A stretch of 9,061 bases of DNA from an uncultured Massilia sp. Lineage in GTDB: Bacteria > Pseudomonadota > Gammaproteobacteria > Burkholderiales > Burkholderiaceae. Within the stretch, counting starts at the first letter, position 1. Every line of letters begins with the position of its first letter. Shown piece by piece: positions 1 through 7,828 of the stretch. The notes beneath the pieces were generated by a model. That model did no database searches. It saw only the letters and a program-made list of their open reading frames with translations, and was not told the DNA's origin. The stretch covers positions 1-9,061 of the forward strand of contig CAMLMV010000092.1 in assembly GCA_946481275.1 (NCBI GenBank), in the 5' to 3' direction. The position numbers and the translations under genes are program-made.

Positions 1-236
1 GGCCAGTTCCGGGACGCACGCGACCAGCAGCGCGGCGACGAGCAGCGCGGCGTGGTGCTGCTGGACGGGGCGCGCCGGCCGCGCGGGGCAGGCACGGCGG
101 GGGCGCGGGGGGGACCGGGTGAGGGGGGGTGGGGGTGTGGGCCCTGGGGCTCGGGCGCTACACAATTCAAAATAAGCTTTCCAACTGTGGGGGGGGGGGG
201 GGGGGGGGCCCCCGCGCTCAGGTGTTGAGCTCCCTC
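1..236. other. G-rich left edge with no supportable gene
   Basis: I see no credible gene here. The + strand is increasingly loaded with G from about position 90, including several runs of five to seven G and a run of 20 G, and then a short AT-rich patch (about 159-183) that looks unlike its surroundings. A 12-bp sequence, AGCAGCGCGGCG, occurs at 26-37 and again at 41-52. On the minus strand, 1-66 read in triplets gives nearly all G/C third positions and a hydrophobic AALLV-AALLV stretch, so the first 60 or so bases could be a remnant of a real gene, but no start codon or family is visible. In related bacteria fructose-bisphosphate aldolase often lies beyond pyk; it is not seen here. A poor-quality contig end is the simplest reading. 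Confidence 0.5.
189..208 (+). repeat. Homopolymer of 20 G, followed by 5 C
   Basis: Twenty consecutive G at 189-208 run directly into five C at 209-213. Such a tract is out of character even for a GC-rich chromosome and is typical of two-colour Illumina dark-cycle calls or a collapsed assembly end. It lies 29 bp beyond the pyk stop codon, so pyk itself is not affected. Confidence 0.9.
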
Positions 237-1685
<1,449 letters not shown>

Positions 1686-1703
1686 TGATCTATCCTTGAA
1701 GTG

Positions 1704-1727
1704 AAAAGCGCAGCCCGTGGGCTGCGC
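1704..1727 (-). terminator. Hairpin with short U tract between pgk and pyk
   Basis: Positions 1708-1727 form a perfect inverted repeat: GCGCAGCCC and GGGCTGCGC around a 2-bp centre (realistically an 8-bp stem with a 4-nt loop). Read on the minus strand it begins 16 nt after the pgk stop and is followed at once by TTTTC, the layout of an intrinsic terminator. The U run is only four long and the pyk Shine-Dalgarno lies about 6 nt further on. I therefore read it as a partial terminator, or as an RNA 3'-end stabiliser for pgk, rather than a full stop to transcription. Confidence 0.55.
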
Positions 1728-1743
1728 CGGTGACCGTGAGGTG

Positions 1744-2961
1744 TTATTTCGCAGCGCTACGCTGCAGCAGGATCTCCACCGCCGGAAGCGTCTTACCTTC
1801 GAGGAACTCGAGGAAGGCGCCGCCGCCGGTCGAGATATAGCCGACTTGGTCGGCAATATTGTATTTTGCGATGGCAGCCAGGGTATCGCCGCCGCCCGCG
1901 ATCGAGAAGGCTTTCGATGCGGCAATGGCCTGGGCCAGGGTCCTGGTGCCTTCGGCGAACTGGTCGAACTCGAACACGCCGACCGGGCCGTTCCACACGA
2001 TGGTGCCGGCCTTGGCGATCTGTTCGGCGAGCTGGGCCGCGGTCTTCGGGCCGATGTCCAGGATCATGTCGTCGTCCGCCACATCCTTGACGTCCTTGAC
2101 GGTCGCGGCGGCGGTCGGCGAAAACTCTTTCGCGCACACGACGTCCACCGGAATCGGCACGGTCGCGCCGCGGGCGGCCATCTTGTCGATGATGGTTTTC
2201 GCCTCGCCGACGAGGTCCGCTTCCGCGAGCGACTTGCCGATGTTCAGGCCCACGGCCTTCATGAACGTGTTGGCGATGCCGCCGCCGACGATCAGGTTGT
2301 CGACCTTGTCGGCCAGGCTCTGCAGGATCGACAGCTTGGTCGACACCTTGGAACCGGCGACGATCGCCAGCAGCGGACGCTGGGGCGCGCCCAGTGCCTT
2401 GCCCAGCGCGTCCAGCTCGGCCGCCAGCAGCGGACCGGCGGCAACCACGGGCGCGAACTTCGCGATGCCGTGCGTGGTCGCTTCGGCGCGGTGCGCGGTG
2501 CCGAATGCGTCGTTGACGTAGATGTCGCACAGCCTGGCCATCTTCTGCGCCAGCTCGTCCGAGTTCTTCTTTTCACCCTTGTTGACGCGGCAGTTTTCCA
2601 GCAGCACGACCTGGCCCGGCGCGACGTCGACGCCATCGACCCCGCTGTTTACCCAGTTTTGTTTCAGTTCGACCGGCAAGCCCAGCAGCTCGGACAGGCG
2701 CTTGGCGACCGGCGCCAGGCTGTCTTCCGGCTTGAACTCGCCCTCGGTCGGACGGCCCAGGTGCGACGTGACCATCACGGCCGCACCCGCGTCAAGCGCA
2801 GCGCGGATCGCGGGAACCGAAGCACGCACGCGCGTGTCTTCCGTAATGTTGCCGGCATCGTCCTGCGGAACGTTCAGGTCGGCACGGATGAAGACGCGCT
2901 TGCCTTTCAGCGCGTCTTGGTCGATCAGGTCTTGCAAGCGGGTGAAATTGAGAACGGCCAT
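1744..2961 (-). CDS. pgk: Phosphoglycerate kinase
   Basis: Cytosolic glycolytic and gluconeogenic enzyme that moves phosphate from 1,3-bisphosphoglycerate to ADP. The product is 405 aa, close to the usual bacterial 390-410. Signatures are in order: [11 protein letters not shown] (22-32), substrate-loop SHLGRP (66-71), [11 protein letters not shown] (149-159), GSKVSTK (203-209), the nucleotide-side NGPVGVFEF (324-332), and SIAGGGDT (353-360) followed by [13 protein letters not shown] (377-389). The N-terminal half binds 3-phosphoglycerate and the C-terminal half binds the nucleotide. The ATG at 2961 gives the family-typical start; a TTG three codons upstream (2970) is possible. No strong Shine-Dalgarno is visible, only AAGA. 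It lies 40 bp after azlD and 58 bp before pyk. It may be read both from its own promoter near the azlD end and by read-through from azlCD. Confidence 0.97.
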   Translation of the reverse strand: MAVLNFTRLQDLIDQDALKGKRVFIRADLNVPQDDAGNITEDTRVRASVPAIRAALDAGAAVMVTSHLGRPTEGEFKPEDSLAPVAKRLSELLGLPVELKQNWVNSGVDGVDVAPGQVVLLENCRVNKGEKKNSDELAQKMARLCDIYVNDAFGTAHRAEATTHGIAKFAPVVAAGPLLAAELDALGKALGAPQRPLLAIVAGSKVSTKLSILQSLADKVDNLIVGGGIANTFMKAVGLNIGKSLAEADLVGEAKTIIDKMAARGATVPIPVDVVCAKEFSPTAAATVKDVKDVADDDMILDIGPKTAAQLAEQIAKAGTIVWNGPVGVFEFDQFAEGTRTLAQAIAASKAFSIAGGGDTLAAIAKYNIADQVGYISTGGGAFLEFLEGKTLPAVEILLQRSAAK

Positions 2962-2993
2962 TGTCAACAATCTTGGGATGTTTAAAAAACGCT

Positions 2994-3020
2994 ATTTTAC
3001 CTTAGAGGCCGTTGTGGAAA
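2994..3020 (-). promoter_or_regulatory. Possible pgk promoter at the end of azlD
   Basis: On the minus strand TAAAAT (plus positions 2994-2999) matches the -10 consensus at 5 of 6, with TTTCCA (3015-3020) 15 bp upstream as a 4-of-6 -35. The -35 overlaps the last codons of azlD and transcription would start about 26 nt before the pgk ATG. The spacer is short and AT-rich sequence is expected between genes, so this is tentative. Confidence 0.3.
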
Positions 3021-3346
3021 ACATCAGAAACACGCAGGGCAGTAAATACCACCATGCCGATAACGATCGTCTGCAACATGTTCCGCCGCCACAGGTAGTA
3101 GGCCAGCGCAACGATACCGGCCAGCAGTTTCGGGTTCGTGACGGCCAGCTCGATCTCGCCCTGCGGCCCCAGCATGAAGTCGGGCGCGACGATCGCGGCC
3201 AGCGCACAGGCCGGCGCATAGCGCAGCATTTCCTGCACGCGCCGGGGAATCGTCACGCGGTGGCCCACCATCCACAAGGCGCTGCGGGTGCACGCCGTGG
3301 CCACGCCCAGCACCACGATGACGGTCCAGATTTCCCAGTCAGCCAT
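3002..3346 (-). CDS. azlD: AzlD family branched-chain amino-acid exporter subunit
   Basis: Small inner-membrane protein of 114 aa, the usual length for AzlD, which works with AzlC to export branched-chain amino acids (and toxic leucine analogues in Bacillus). Hydrophobic stretches lie at about 5-25, 43-58, 73-88 and 91-105. The segment MLRYAPACALAAIVAP (40-55), preceded by PRRV, is the conserved part of the family. The frame stays open upstream to 3445, but the ATG at 3346 is preceded by AAGG six bases away and overlaps the azlC stop by 8 bp (ATGGCTGA). This arrangement signals translational coupling. It follows azlC in one transcript and precedes pgk. The family assignment is firm; the substrate is inferred from family knowledge. 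Confidence 0.9.
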   Translation of the reverse strand: MADWEIWTVIVVLGVATACTRSALWMVGHRVTIPRRVQEMLRYAPACALAAIVAPDFMLGPQGEIELAVTNPKLLAGIVALAYYLWRRNMLQTIVIGMVVFTALRVSDVFHNGL

Positions 3347-4082
3347 GGCGCACCTTGCGGCGACCGCGCGTTTCCTCGACGACGATGGCGGTGACCATGC
3401 CGACGACGACCGCGACCAGCAGCCCCAGCTTGTACGGCAGGCCATGCGCCAGTATGGACACGATGCCCGCCACCAGCACGCCGCACAGGGCCGCGCTGTT
3501 CATGACCAGGGGGACGAGGATGCACAGGATCGCGAGCGTGCCGGCAAAGCCCAGCTGCCATTCCGTCGGCACGGCGCTGCCCAGGAAGATGCCGATGAAT
3601 GTGCCGGCCTGCCACGCGACCCAGCTCGGATACAGCAAGCCTTTCAGGAAGGACAGCTTGCCCCGTTCGGGCGCCGTGCGGGGATAGCGCTGCAGGAAGA
3701 GCGCGGTGGTCAGGTCACCGGAGATATGGCCGAGATAAAAACGCTGCAGCAGCGGCAACTTCGAGAAATGGGGGGCGAGCAGCGCGGAAAAGATGACGAA
3801 CCGCAGATTGACGACGAAGGCGGTGGCGAAGATGACCCCGATGGGCGCGCCGGTGGCGATCAGCGGCAGCGACGCGAGCTGGGCCGAGCCGGAGTATACG
3901 ATCAGCGTCATGGCGCTGGCCTGCAGCACGGTGAGGCCGCTCTTGACCATCGCGACCCCGACCACGATGCCCCAGGCGCCGAGGCCGAACAGCGTGGGCA
4001 GGCCGACCTGGAAACCTTCGCGCCAGGCGACGGGGTCGTGGCCGTCGACATCGTTGCCGCTCTCCATGCGTACCTCGCTCAT
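3339..4082 (-). CDS. azlC: AzlC family branched-chain amino-acid exporter subunit
   Basis: Multi-spanning inner-membrane protein of 247 aa, normal for AzlC. With AzlD it forms an efflux permease for branched-chain amino acids; in E. coli the related YgaZH pair exports valine. Family marks visible are REGF (21-24), LPTLFGLGAWGIVVG (28-42), the very characteristic YSGSAQLA (63-70), and NLRFVIFSALLAPHF (92-106), followed by FYLGHISGDLTTALF (115-129). Several hydrophobic helices run between 28 and 234, ending in a basic tail. The ATG at 4082 is chosen because AGGA lies 8 nt upstream; a TTG at 4100 and an ATG at 4067 are alternatives. First gene of the azlC-azlD transcript, with a promoter and an Lrp-like box about 100 bp upstream. 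AzlC proteins are often mislabelled as ABC permeases; no ATPase is present here. Confidence 0.92.
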   Translation of the reverse strand: MSEVRMESGNDVDGHDPVAWREGFQVGLPTLFGLGAWGIVVGVAMVKSGLTVLQASAMTLIVYSGSAQLASLPLIATGAPIGVIFATAFVVNLRFVIFSALLAPHFSKLPLLQRFYLGHISGDLTTALFLQRYPRTAPERGKLSFLKGLLYPSWVAWQAGTFIGIFLGSAVPTEWQLGFAGTLAILCILVPLVMNSAALCGVLVAGIVSILAHGLPYKLGLLVAVVVGMVTAIVVEETRGRRKVRHG

Positions 4083-4165
4083 GTCGCGTTCCTGCAACAA
4101 AAGCGGTCGACAAGCATGGCGGACGGGCGGCGTTCGAACATGAAACGAGGGCGTGAAAATGCGCG

Positions 4166-4192
4166 TAGATTTCTTTACAGGAAATTCTACTC
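4166..4192. promoter_or_regulatory. Candidate Lrp-type operator upstream of azlC
   Basis: CAGGAAATTCTACTC at 4178-4192 matches the E. coli Lrp consensus YAGHAWATTWTDCTR at 12 of 15 positions. An overlapping TAGATTTCTTTACAG at 4166-4180 matches at 11 of 15, offset by 12 bp. Together they form an AT-rich island, with ATTTC and GAAAT as inverted arms, in an otherwise GC-rich region. Lrp/AsnC regulators respond to leucine and commonly control branched-chain amino-acid exporters (AzlB in Bacillus subtilis), so the position is sensible. No regulator gene lies in the window. Degenerate consensus matching makes this a hypothesis. Confidence 0.4.
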
Positions 4193-4211
4193 GACAGTAT
4201 TAAGATGTCTA
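4184..4211 (-). promoter_or_regulatory. Sigma70-like promoter for azlCD
   Basis: On the minus strand TAGACA (plus positions 4206-4211) and TAGAAT (4184-4189) each match the sigma70 hexamers at 5 of 6, separated by 16 bp. Transcription would start near 4177, leaving a leader of about 95 nt before azlC. The -10 hexamer falls inside the Lrp-like box, so binding there would be expected to affect initiation directly. A second minus-strand TAGAAT at 4211-4216 lacks a good -35. Confidence 0.5.
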
Positions 4212-4224
4212 TTCTACCGGACCA

Positions 4225-4254
4225 TTCCGGCAATCAGGTCGAATCCGTTAGAAT
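4225..4254 (+). promoter_or_regulatory. Possible promoter for the zinc-finger gene cluster
   Basis: TAGAAT at 4249-4254 is a 5-of-6 -10 match; TTCCGG 18 bp upstream (4225-4230) is a poor -35. The start would fall near 4261, about 62 nt before the zinc-finger ATG. A short perfect inverted repeat (CCGGA and TCCGG, 4217-4230) and two GAATC repeats 10 bp apart (4241, 4251) lie at or beside it and could bind a regulator. Only the -10 is persuasive. Confidence 0.3.
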
Positions 4255-4322
4255 CGTGGTTTTGGGAATGCCGTGTTTTCAATGTGATGGCGTCCCTTGC
4301 CTATTAGCTGACGGAGAAATGA

Positions 4323-4517
4323 ATGAACGACAAGACCATCCCGGTCGTGGAACTGGAAGCCAAGGACCTGCCGGCCTATTGCCCGAACCCGGCCATGCCG
4401 CTGTGGTCGTCCCACCCGCGCGTCTTCCTGGACTTCGATCATGACGGCAACGCCAAGTGCCCGTACTGCGGCACCCAGTACCGCCTGAAGCCGGGCACCG
4501 TGCTGGCGCATCACTGA
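4323..4517 (+). CDS. CHCC-type zinc-finger protein
   Basis: A 64-aa protein of the zf-CHCC family, whose eukaryotic relative is the small zinc-binding complex I subunit NDUFS6. The likely zinc ligands are all present and in order: Cys20, His31, Cys46 and Cys49, within YCPNP (19-23), WSSHPRVFLDF (28-38) and KCPYCGTQYRL (45-55). The role of free-standing bacterial members is not established. The ATG at 4323 has GGAG (4313-4316) six bases upstream. It is the first gene of a rightward cluster, 24 nt before the hydrolase. In many Burkholderiales I recall this gene sitting directly behind the branched-chain aminotransferase ilvE; here the exporter azlC is the neighbour, divergent. There is no signal peptide or membrane segment, so it is presumably cytosolic. 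Confidence 0.9.
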   Translation: MNDKTIPVVELEAKDLPAYCPNPAMPLWSSHPRVFLDFDHDGNAKCPYCGTQYRLKPGTVLAHH

Positions 4518-4541
4518 TTCCCTTCTGTCCGAGAGCTTGCC

Positions 4542-5543
4542 GTGAACCAACTGGGCGCAGCAGGCTATCGGGCTCCGTGGTGGCTGCCGGGTGGCGACCT
4601 GCAGACGATTTATCCCGCCGTCTGCATCCGCAAGCCGGCCGTCGCCTACCGGCGCGAGCGCTGGAACACACCCTGCGGCCAGGATTTCATCGACGTCGAC
4701 CTCGTCGACGGCGCTTCCCCTGCTTCTCCCTGCGTACTGCTGTTCCACGGCCTGGAAGGTTCGTCGGACAGCCATTACGCGCGGTCGCTGATGGCGGCCG
4801 CCAAGGCACGCGGCTGGCATGGCGCGATCCCGCATTTCCGCGGCTGCTCGGGCGAGCCGAACCGCGCACCCCGCTTCTACCACTCCGGCGACGCCGAAGA
4901 GCTCGACTGGATCATCCGCCGCCTGCGGTCCCGCTTTCCCGGTCCGTTCTACGTGGCCGGCGTCTCGCTGGGCGGCAATGCGTTGCTGCGCTGGCTCGGT
5001 GAACAGGGCCATGGCGCGGGCATCGTCGATGCCGCCGTGGCCGTCTCCGCCCCGCTCGACCTCGCGGCCGGCGGCGCCGCGCTGGCGTCCGGCTTCAACC
5101 GCCTGTACACACGAATGTTCCTGCAGACCCTGAAGCCCAAGGCACTGGCCAAGCTGGAACGCTTTCCCGGCCTGTTCGACCGCGACCGCCTGCTCGCCGC
5201 AAACGATTTATACAGTTTCGACAACGTCGTCACCGCCCCGCTGCACGGCTACCGCGACACGGACGATTACTGGCACCGCGCCAGCGCCCGCCACGTCCTG
5301 CACGAGATCACCGTGCCGACGCTCGTACTGAATGCGAAGAACGATCCGTTCCTGCCCGGCCGCCACCTGCCGCAAACGGCCGCGCCCGCGGTGACGCTGG
5401 AATATCCGGACACGGGCGGCCACGTCGGCTTTTCCGTCGGTCCCTTCCCCGGCCGCCTGGACTGGCTGCCGCACCGTATTCTTCACTTCTTCGATGGCAC
5501 GGCCATGCGCGCGCCGGCACCCGCGCGGCTGTGCGAAGCTTGA
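4542..5543 (+). CDS. Alpha/beta hydrolase, YheT family
   Basis: A 333-aa predicted serine hydrolase of the YheT/COG0429 group, which also includes eukaryotic ABHD1/3-type proteins; the bacterial substrate is unknown, though esters or lipids are suspected. All catalytic parts are visible: oxyanion-side LLFHGLEGSSDSHYA (66-80), the family block HFRGCSGEPNRAPRFYHSGD (98-117), nucleophile elbow GVSLGGN (140-146) with Ser142, acid Asp268 in LNAKNDPFLP, and His294 in TGGHVGF. The N-terminal PWWLPGGDLQTIYP (12-25) is also typical. The start is GTG at 4542, with only a weak GAGAG ahead of it; translation may be coupled to the zinc-finger gene. The stop is 4 nt before the next ATG. There is no signal peptide. 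The protein appears intact. Confidence 0.9.
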   Translation: MNQLGAAGYRAPWWLPGGDLQTIYPAVCIRKPAVAYRRERWNTPCGQDFIDVDLVDGASPASPCVLLFHGLEGSSDSHYARSLMAAAKARGWHGAIPHFRGCSGEPNRAPRFYHSGDAEELDWIIRRLRSRFPGPFYVAGVSLGGNALLRWLGEQGHGAGIVDAAVAVSAPLDLAAGGAALASGFNRLYTRMFLQTLKPKALAKLERFPGLFDRDRLLAANDLYSFDNVVTAPLHGYRDTDDYWHRASARHVLHEITVPTLVLNAKNDPFLPGRHLPQTAAPAVTLEYPDTGGHVGFSVGPFPGRLDWLPHRILHFFDGTAMRAPAPARLCEA

Positions 5544-5547
5544 ATCC

Positions 5548-6135
5548 ATGGACGACATCGTAAAACAGGCAATGGCCAAGTGGCCGAACGTGCCCTACTG
5601 CTACGGCTGGCTGGCACTGGACGCGCGCGGCGCCTGGCGCATGCGCGACGAAGCGGCCCAGCGCGCGGACGCTCCCGGCGACAAGCTGACGAATGCCGCG
5701 CTGGTCGGCTTCATCGCCCGCAATTATTTATCGGATGAGCGCGGCTGCTGGTATTTCCAGAACGGACCGCAGCGCGTGTACATCAACCTCGAGACGACGC
5801 CCTTCATCGCGCGCACGGATCCCGCGCACGGCTTCGTGCTGCACACGGGGCAGCCGCTGGGCGTGCCGGAGGAAGCGTTCATGACGGAGGCCGGCGGCAT
5901 CGTGCTGCGTGCGGGCCGGACAGTGGCCCAGGTGGACGACCGCGACGCGGCGCAGTTGCTGCAGGCGTTCGAACTGGATGGCCGTCCTGCCGCGGACGAG
6001 GATGTAATGGCGTGGCTGGAAGGCGGCGCGGGAAACCTGGCCCTGCGCTGGCAGGACCGGCGCATCGCCGTCGGACGGTTGACGGCGGACGAGGTACCGG
6101 CGCGCTTCGGGTTCGTGCGGCGGCCCGCCCCGTGA
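5548..6135 (+). CDS. Conserved protein of unknown function (DUF2946-like)
   Basis: A 195-aa soluble protein that I associate with a Burkholderiales family annotated as DUF2946 or a neighbouring DUF; the number is from memory and not certain. Visible blocks are KWPNVPYCYGWLALD (11-25), FIARNY (55-60) and GCWYFQNGPQRVYINLETTP (66-85), rich in aromatic residues. The middle and C-terminal parts are more acidic and ordinary. There is no membrane helix, signal peptide or catalytic motif that I recognise. The ATG at 5548 is preferred over one at 5494, which would overlap the hydrolase by 50 bp and add a basic stretch read from the end of the hydrolase gene. The 4-nt gap to the hydrolase suggests co-translation. 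The gene ends 1 bp from the convergent protease gene, leaving no room for a separate terminator. Confidence 0.8.
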   Translation: MDDIVKQAMAKWPNVPYCYGWLALDARGAWRMRDEAAQRADAPGDKLTNAALVGFIARNYLSDERGCWYFQNGPQRVYINLETTPFIARTDPAHGFVLHTGQPLGVPEEAFMTEAGGIVLRAGRTVAQVDDRDAAQLLQAFELDGRPAADEDVMAWLEGGAGNLALRWQDRRIAVGRLTADEVPARFGFVRRPAP

Positions 6136-6136
6136 A

Positions 6137-7732
6137 TCACCGATCCTTGTCCTTCTTCTCTTTCTTCTCGTCCTTCTGGCGCTCGTTCAATTCGCGCTCG
6201 CGCGCATCGATCACGGCCTGGTCGTAGAACGACACATCCTTTGCCTTGCGCGCGAGATTGAGCTGGTCGACGGCCGCCGGCAGCGCCCCCGTCAGCACAT
6301 ACGATTCGGCCAGCGCCATGTGTTGCAGCGCGATTTTGCCCTGGGCCGCATACGTCTTGGCGAGCTGGTCGTAGAGCTTGGGCTCTTCGCGGTATTGCTG
6401 CACCTGGTCGCGCAGGAACTGGGCCGCCTTGTCCAGCTTGCCGTCCGCGATCAACGCGTCGGCGTACTGGCGCGCCAGCATGCGCGACAGCGGGAATTTC
6501 TGGTACGCCGCTTCCGCATCCTGGACGGCCTGGTGGACGACCTCGGGCGGCTGGCCCGGCGCCAGCTTGATCTCGGTGGCGAGGCCGGCGAACATGGCGC
6601 TGCCATCCGAGCCGCTGCGTTCGCTCGAAAAGACGCCGGGGCGCGGCTTCGTCGACGCCTTCGCCTTGTCGAGCCAGCTCTGCGCCCCTTTCAGGTCGCC
6701 CTGCCTCAGCGCGAGGAACGACAGGCCGTACATCGCCGCCGTCTGCTGCTGCGTGTTGGGCTGGGCCAGCTGGCTGTCGAACGCGGATTTCGCTTCGTCG
6801 CGGCCCTTCTGGCTTTCGTCCTGCAGCACGCGCGCACGGGCACGGACGAGGTGGAATTCGATGCTGTCCGGCCGGATGTGCATCACCTTCGGATTGTCGC
6901 CGATGCGCGACTGGATGTCGGCGATGCGCTCGCCCGTCAGCGGGTGGCTGCTGAGCCAGGCCGGCGCCTCGCCATAGACGCGCGTCGTGCTCTGCAGGCG
7001 CTTGAAGAACGCCACCATGCCCGACGTGTCGTAGCCGGCCGCGCGCATCGTCTGGAAGCCGACGCGGTCGGCCTCGCGCTCGGCGTCGCGGCTGAAATTC
7101 AGCTGGCGCTGGATGGCGAGACCCTGCCCGCCCATCATGACGCCCATGGCGGCATCGGCCCCGCCGCCCGCCTTGCCGACGAGCGCCGCCAGCAGCAGCG
7201 CGGCGAGCGGCAACAGCGCATCCTGCTTCTGCTGGCCGATCATGCGCGCGATGTGGCGCTGCTGCACGTGGCCGATCTCGTGCGACAGCACGGACGCCAG
7301 TTCCGACTCGCTCTGGGCCGAGATGATCAACTGCGAGTGCACGCCGATGAAGCCGCCGGGCAGCGCGAACGCGTTGATCATCGGATCGCGCACGGCAAAA
7401 AAGAAGAAATCGGCATTCGTCTCCCCGCGCGCGCCGGGCGCGTACGACACGAGGTTTTCGCCGAAGTTGTTCAGGAACTCGATGATCGCGTCGTCGTCCA
7501 GGTAATCGGGATCGCGCCGGATATCGTTCATGATCTCCTCGCCCAGCTTGCGCTCCAGGAAAGGCGACAAGTCGGCACGCGCGGTGTCGCCGAGCGTCGG
7601 CAACCCGGTCGTATCGGCGCTGCCGCGCAGGACGGGGACGGTAGGGGCGGCAAGCGCGCCGGCGGTGGCCACGACCAGGCCGGCGGCGGCGGCGACACGG
7701 CGCCACGGCCACCTTGGTGAAAGCTGCAACAT
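6137..7732 (-). CDS. M48 family metalloprotease with TPR-like C-terminus (BepA-like)
   Basis: An exported zinc protease of 531 aa from the chosen start, resembling BepA/YfgC, which works in the periplasm on outer-membrane protein assembly. From the ATG at 7732: a signal peptide with basic RWPWRR, a hydrophobic core and cleavage after ALA (about residue 28); zinc motif HEIGH (151-155) with ligands His151 and His155 and catalytic Glu152; the third ligand Glu218 in EREAD; and SSHPLTGERIADI (261-273), where BepA has its regulatory loop histidine. The C-terminal half is Ala/Leu/Gln-rich and helical, consistent with TPR repeats, and ends in a highly charged Lys/Glu/Asp tail. The start is uncertain: GTG at 7756 and ATG at 7801 are in frame, and none has a good Shine-Dalgarno. 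I prefer 7732 because it places a clean signal peptide at the N-terminus. The gene is divergent from moaC. Confidence 0.92.
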   Translation of the reverse strand: MLQLSPRWPWRRVAAAAGLVVATAGALAAPTVPVLRGSADTTGLPTLGDTARADLSPFLERKLGEEIMNDIRRDPDYLDDDAIIEFLNNFGENLVSYAPGARGETNADFFFFAVRDPMINAFALPGGFIGVHSQLIISAQSESELASVLSHEIGHVQQRHIARMIGQQKQDALLPLAALLLAALVGKAGGGADAAMGVMMGGQGLAIQRQLNFSRDAEREADRVGFQTMRAAGYDTSGMVAFFKRLQSTTRVYGEAPAWLSSHPLTGERIADIQSRIGDNPKVMHIRPDSIEFHLVRARARVLQDESQKGRDEAKSAFDSQLAQPNTQQQTAAMYGLSFLALRQGDLKGAQSWLDKAKASTKPRPGVFSSERSGSDGSAMFAGLATEIKLAPGQPPEVVHQAVQDAEAAYQKFPLSRMLARQYADALIADGKLDKAAQFLRDQVQQYREEPKLYDQLAKTYAAQGKIALQHMALAESYVLTGALPAAVDQLNLARKAKDVSFYDQAVIDARERELNERQKDEKKEKKDKDR

Positions 7733-7758
7733 CGCTGAAATCGGGTTAGGTTTCACGA

Positions 7759-7767
7759 TGCTATGAT
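7759..7767 (+). promoter_or_regulatory. Extended -10 promoter candidate for moaC
   Basis: TGCTATGAT at 7759-7767 is a TGn-extended -10 (TATGAT, 5 of 6). No good -35 is present, which is usual for extended -10 promoters. Transcription would start near 7774 and leave about 55 nt before moaC. Confidence 0.4.
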
Positions 7768-7768
7768 A
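7763..7768 (-). promoter_or_regulatory. Possible -10 for the M48 protease gene
   Basis: On the minus strand TATCAT (plus positions 7763-7768) is a 5-of-6 -10 that overlaps the moaC -10 almost completely. No clear -35 is seen. The start would fall near 7756, which, if right, rules out the ATG at 7801 and favours 7732 as the protease start. Confidence 0.3.
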
Positions 7769-7828
7769 ACCGCTTCCCGGCCGTTGCCGCTGCTGGGCCA
7801 TACTTTGTTACTTCGTTCCCTCGACAAC

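Noticed and set aside
216..230. Small inverted repeat GCTCA/TGAGC just after pyk
   Set aside because: The stem is only 5 bp and is followed by G and C runs instead of U, so it does not qualify as a terminator.
1717..2985. Long + strand frame of 422 codons opposite pgk
   Set aside because: Antisense shadow of pgk with no recognisable domain; the minus strand encodes all phosphoglycerate kinase signatures.
4248..5012. Minus-strand frame of 254 codons over the zinc-finger and hydrolase genes
   Set aside because: It overlaps two well-supported genes on the other strand, and its composition is that of an antisense frame.
5724..7712. Long minus-strand frame of 662 codons across the protease and the upstream unknown gene
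   Set aside because: Arg/Ala/Gly-rich out-of-frame translation of the M48 gene; the real frame carries HEIGH, EREAD and a signal peptide.
6320..7720. Long + strand frame of 466 codons opposite the M48 gene
   Set aside because: Antisense shadow of the protease gene, with no motif and no plausible start signal.
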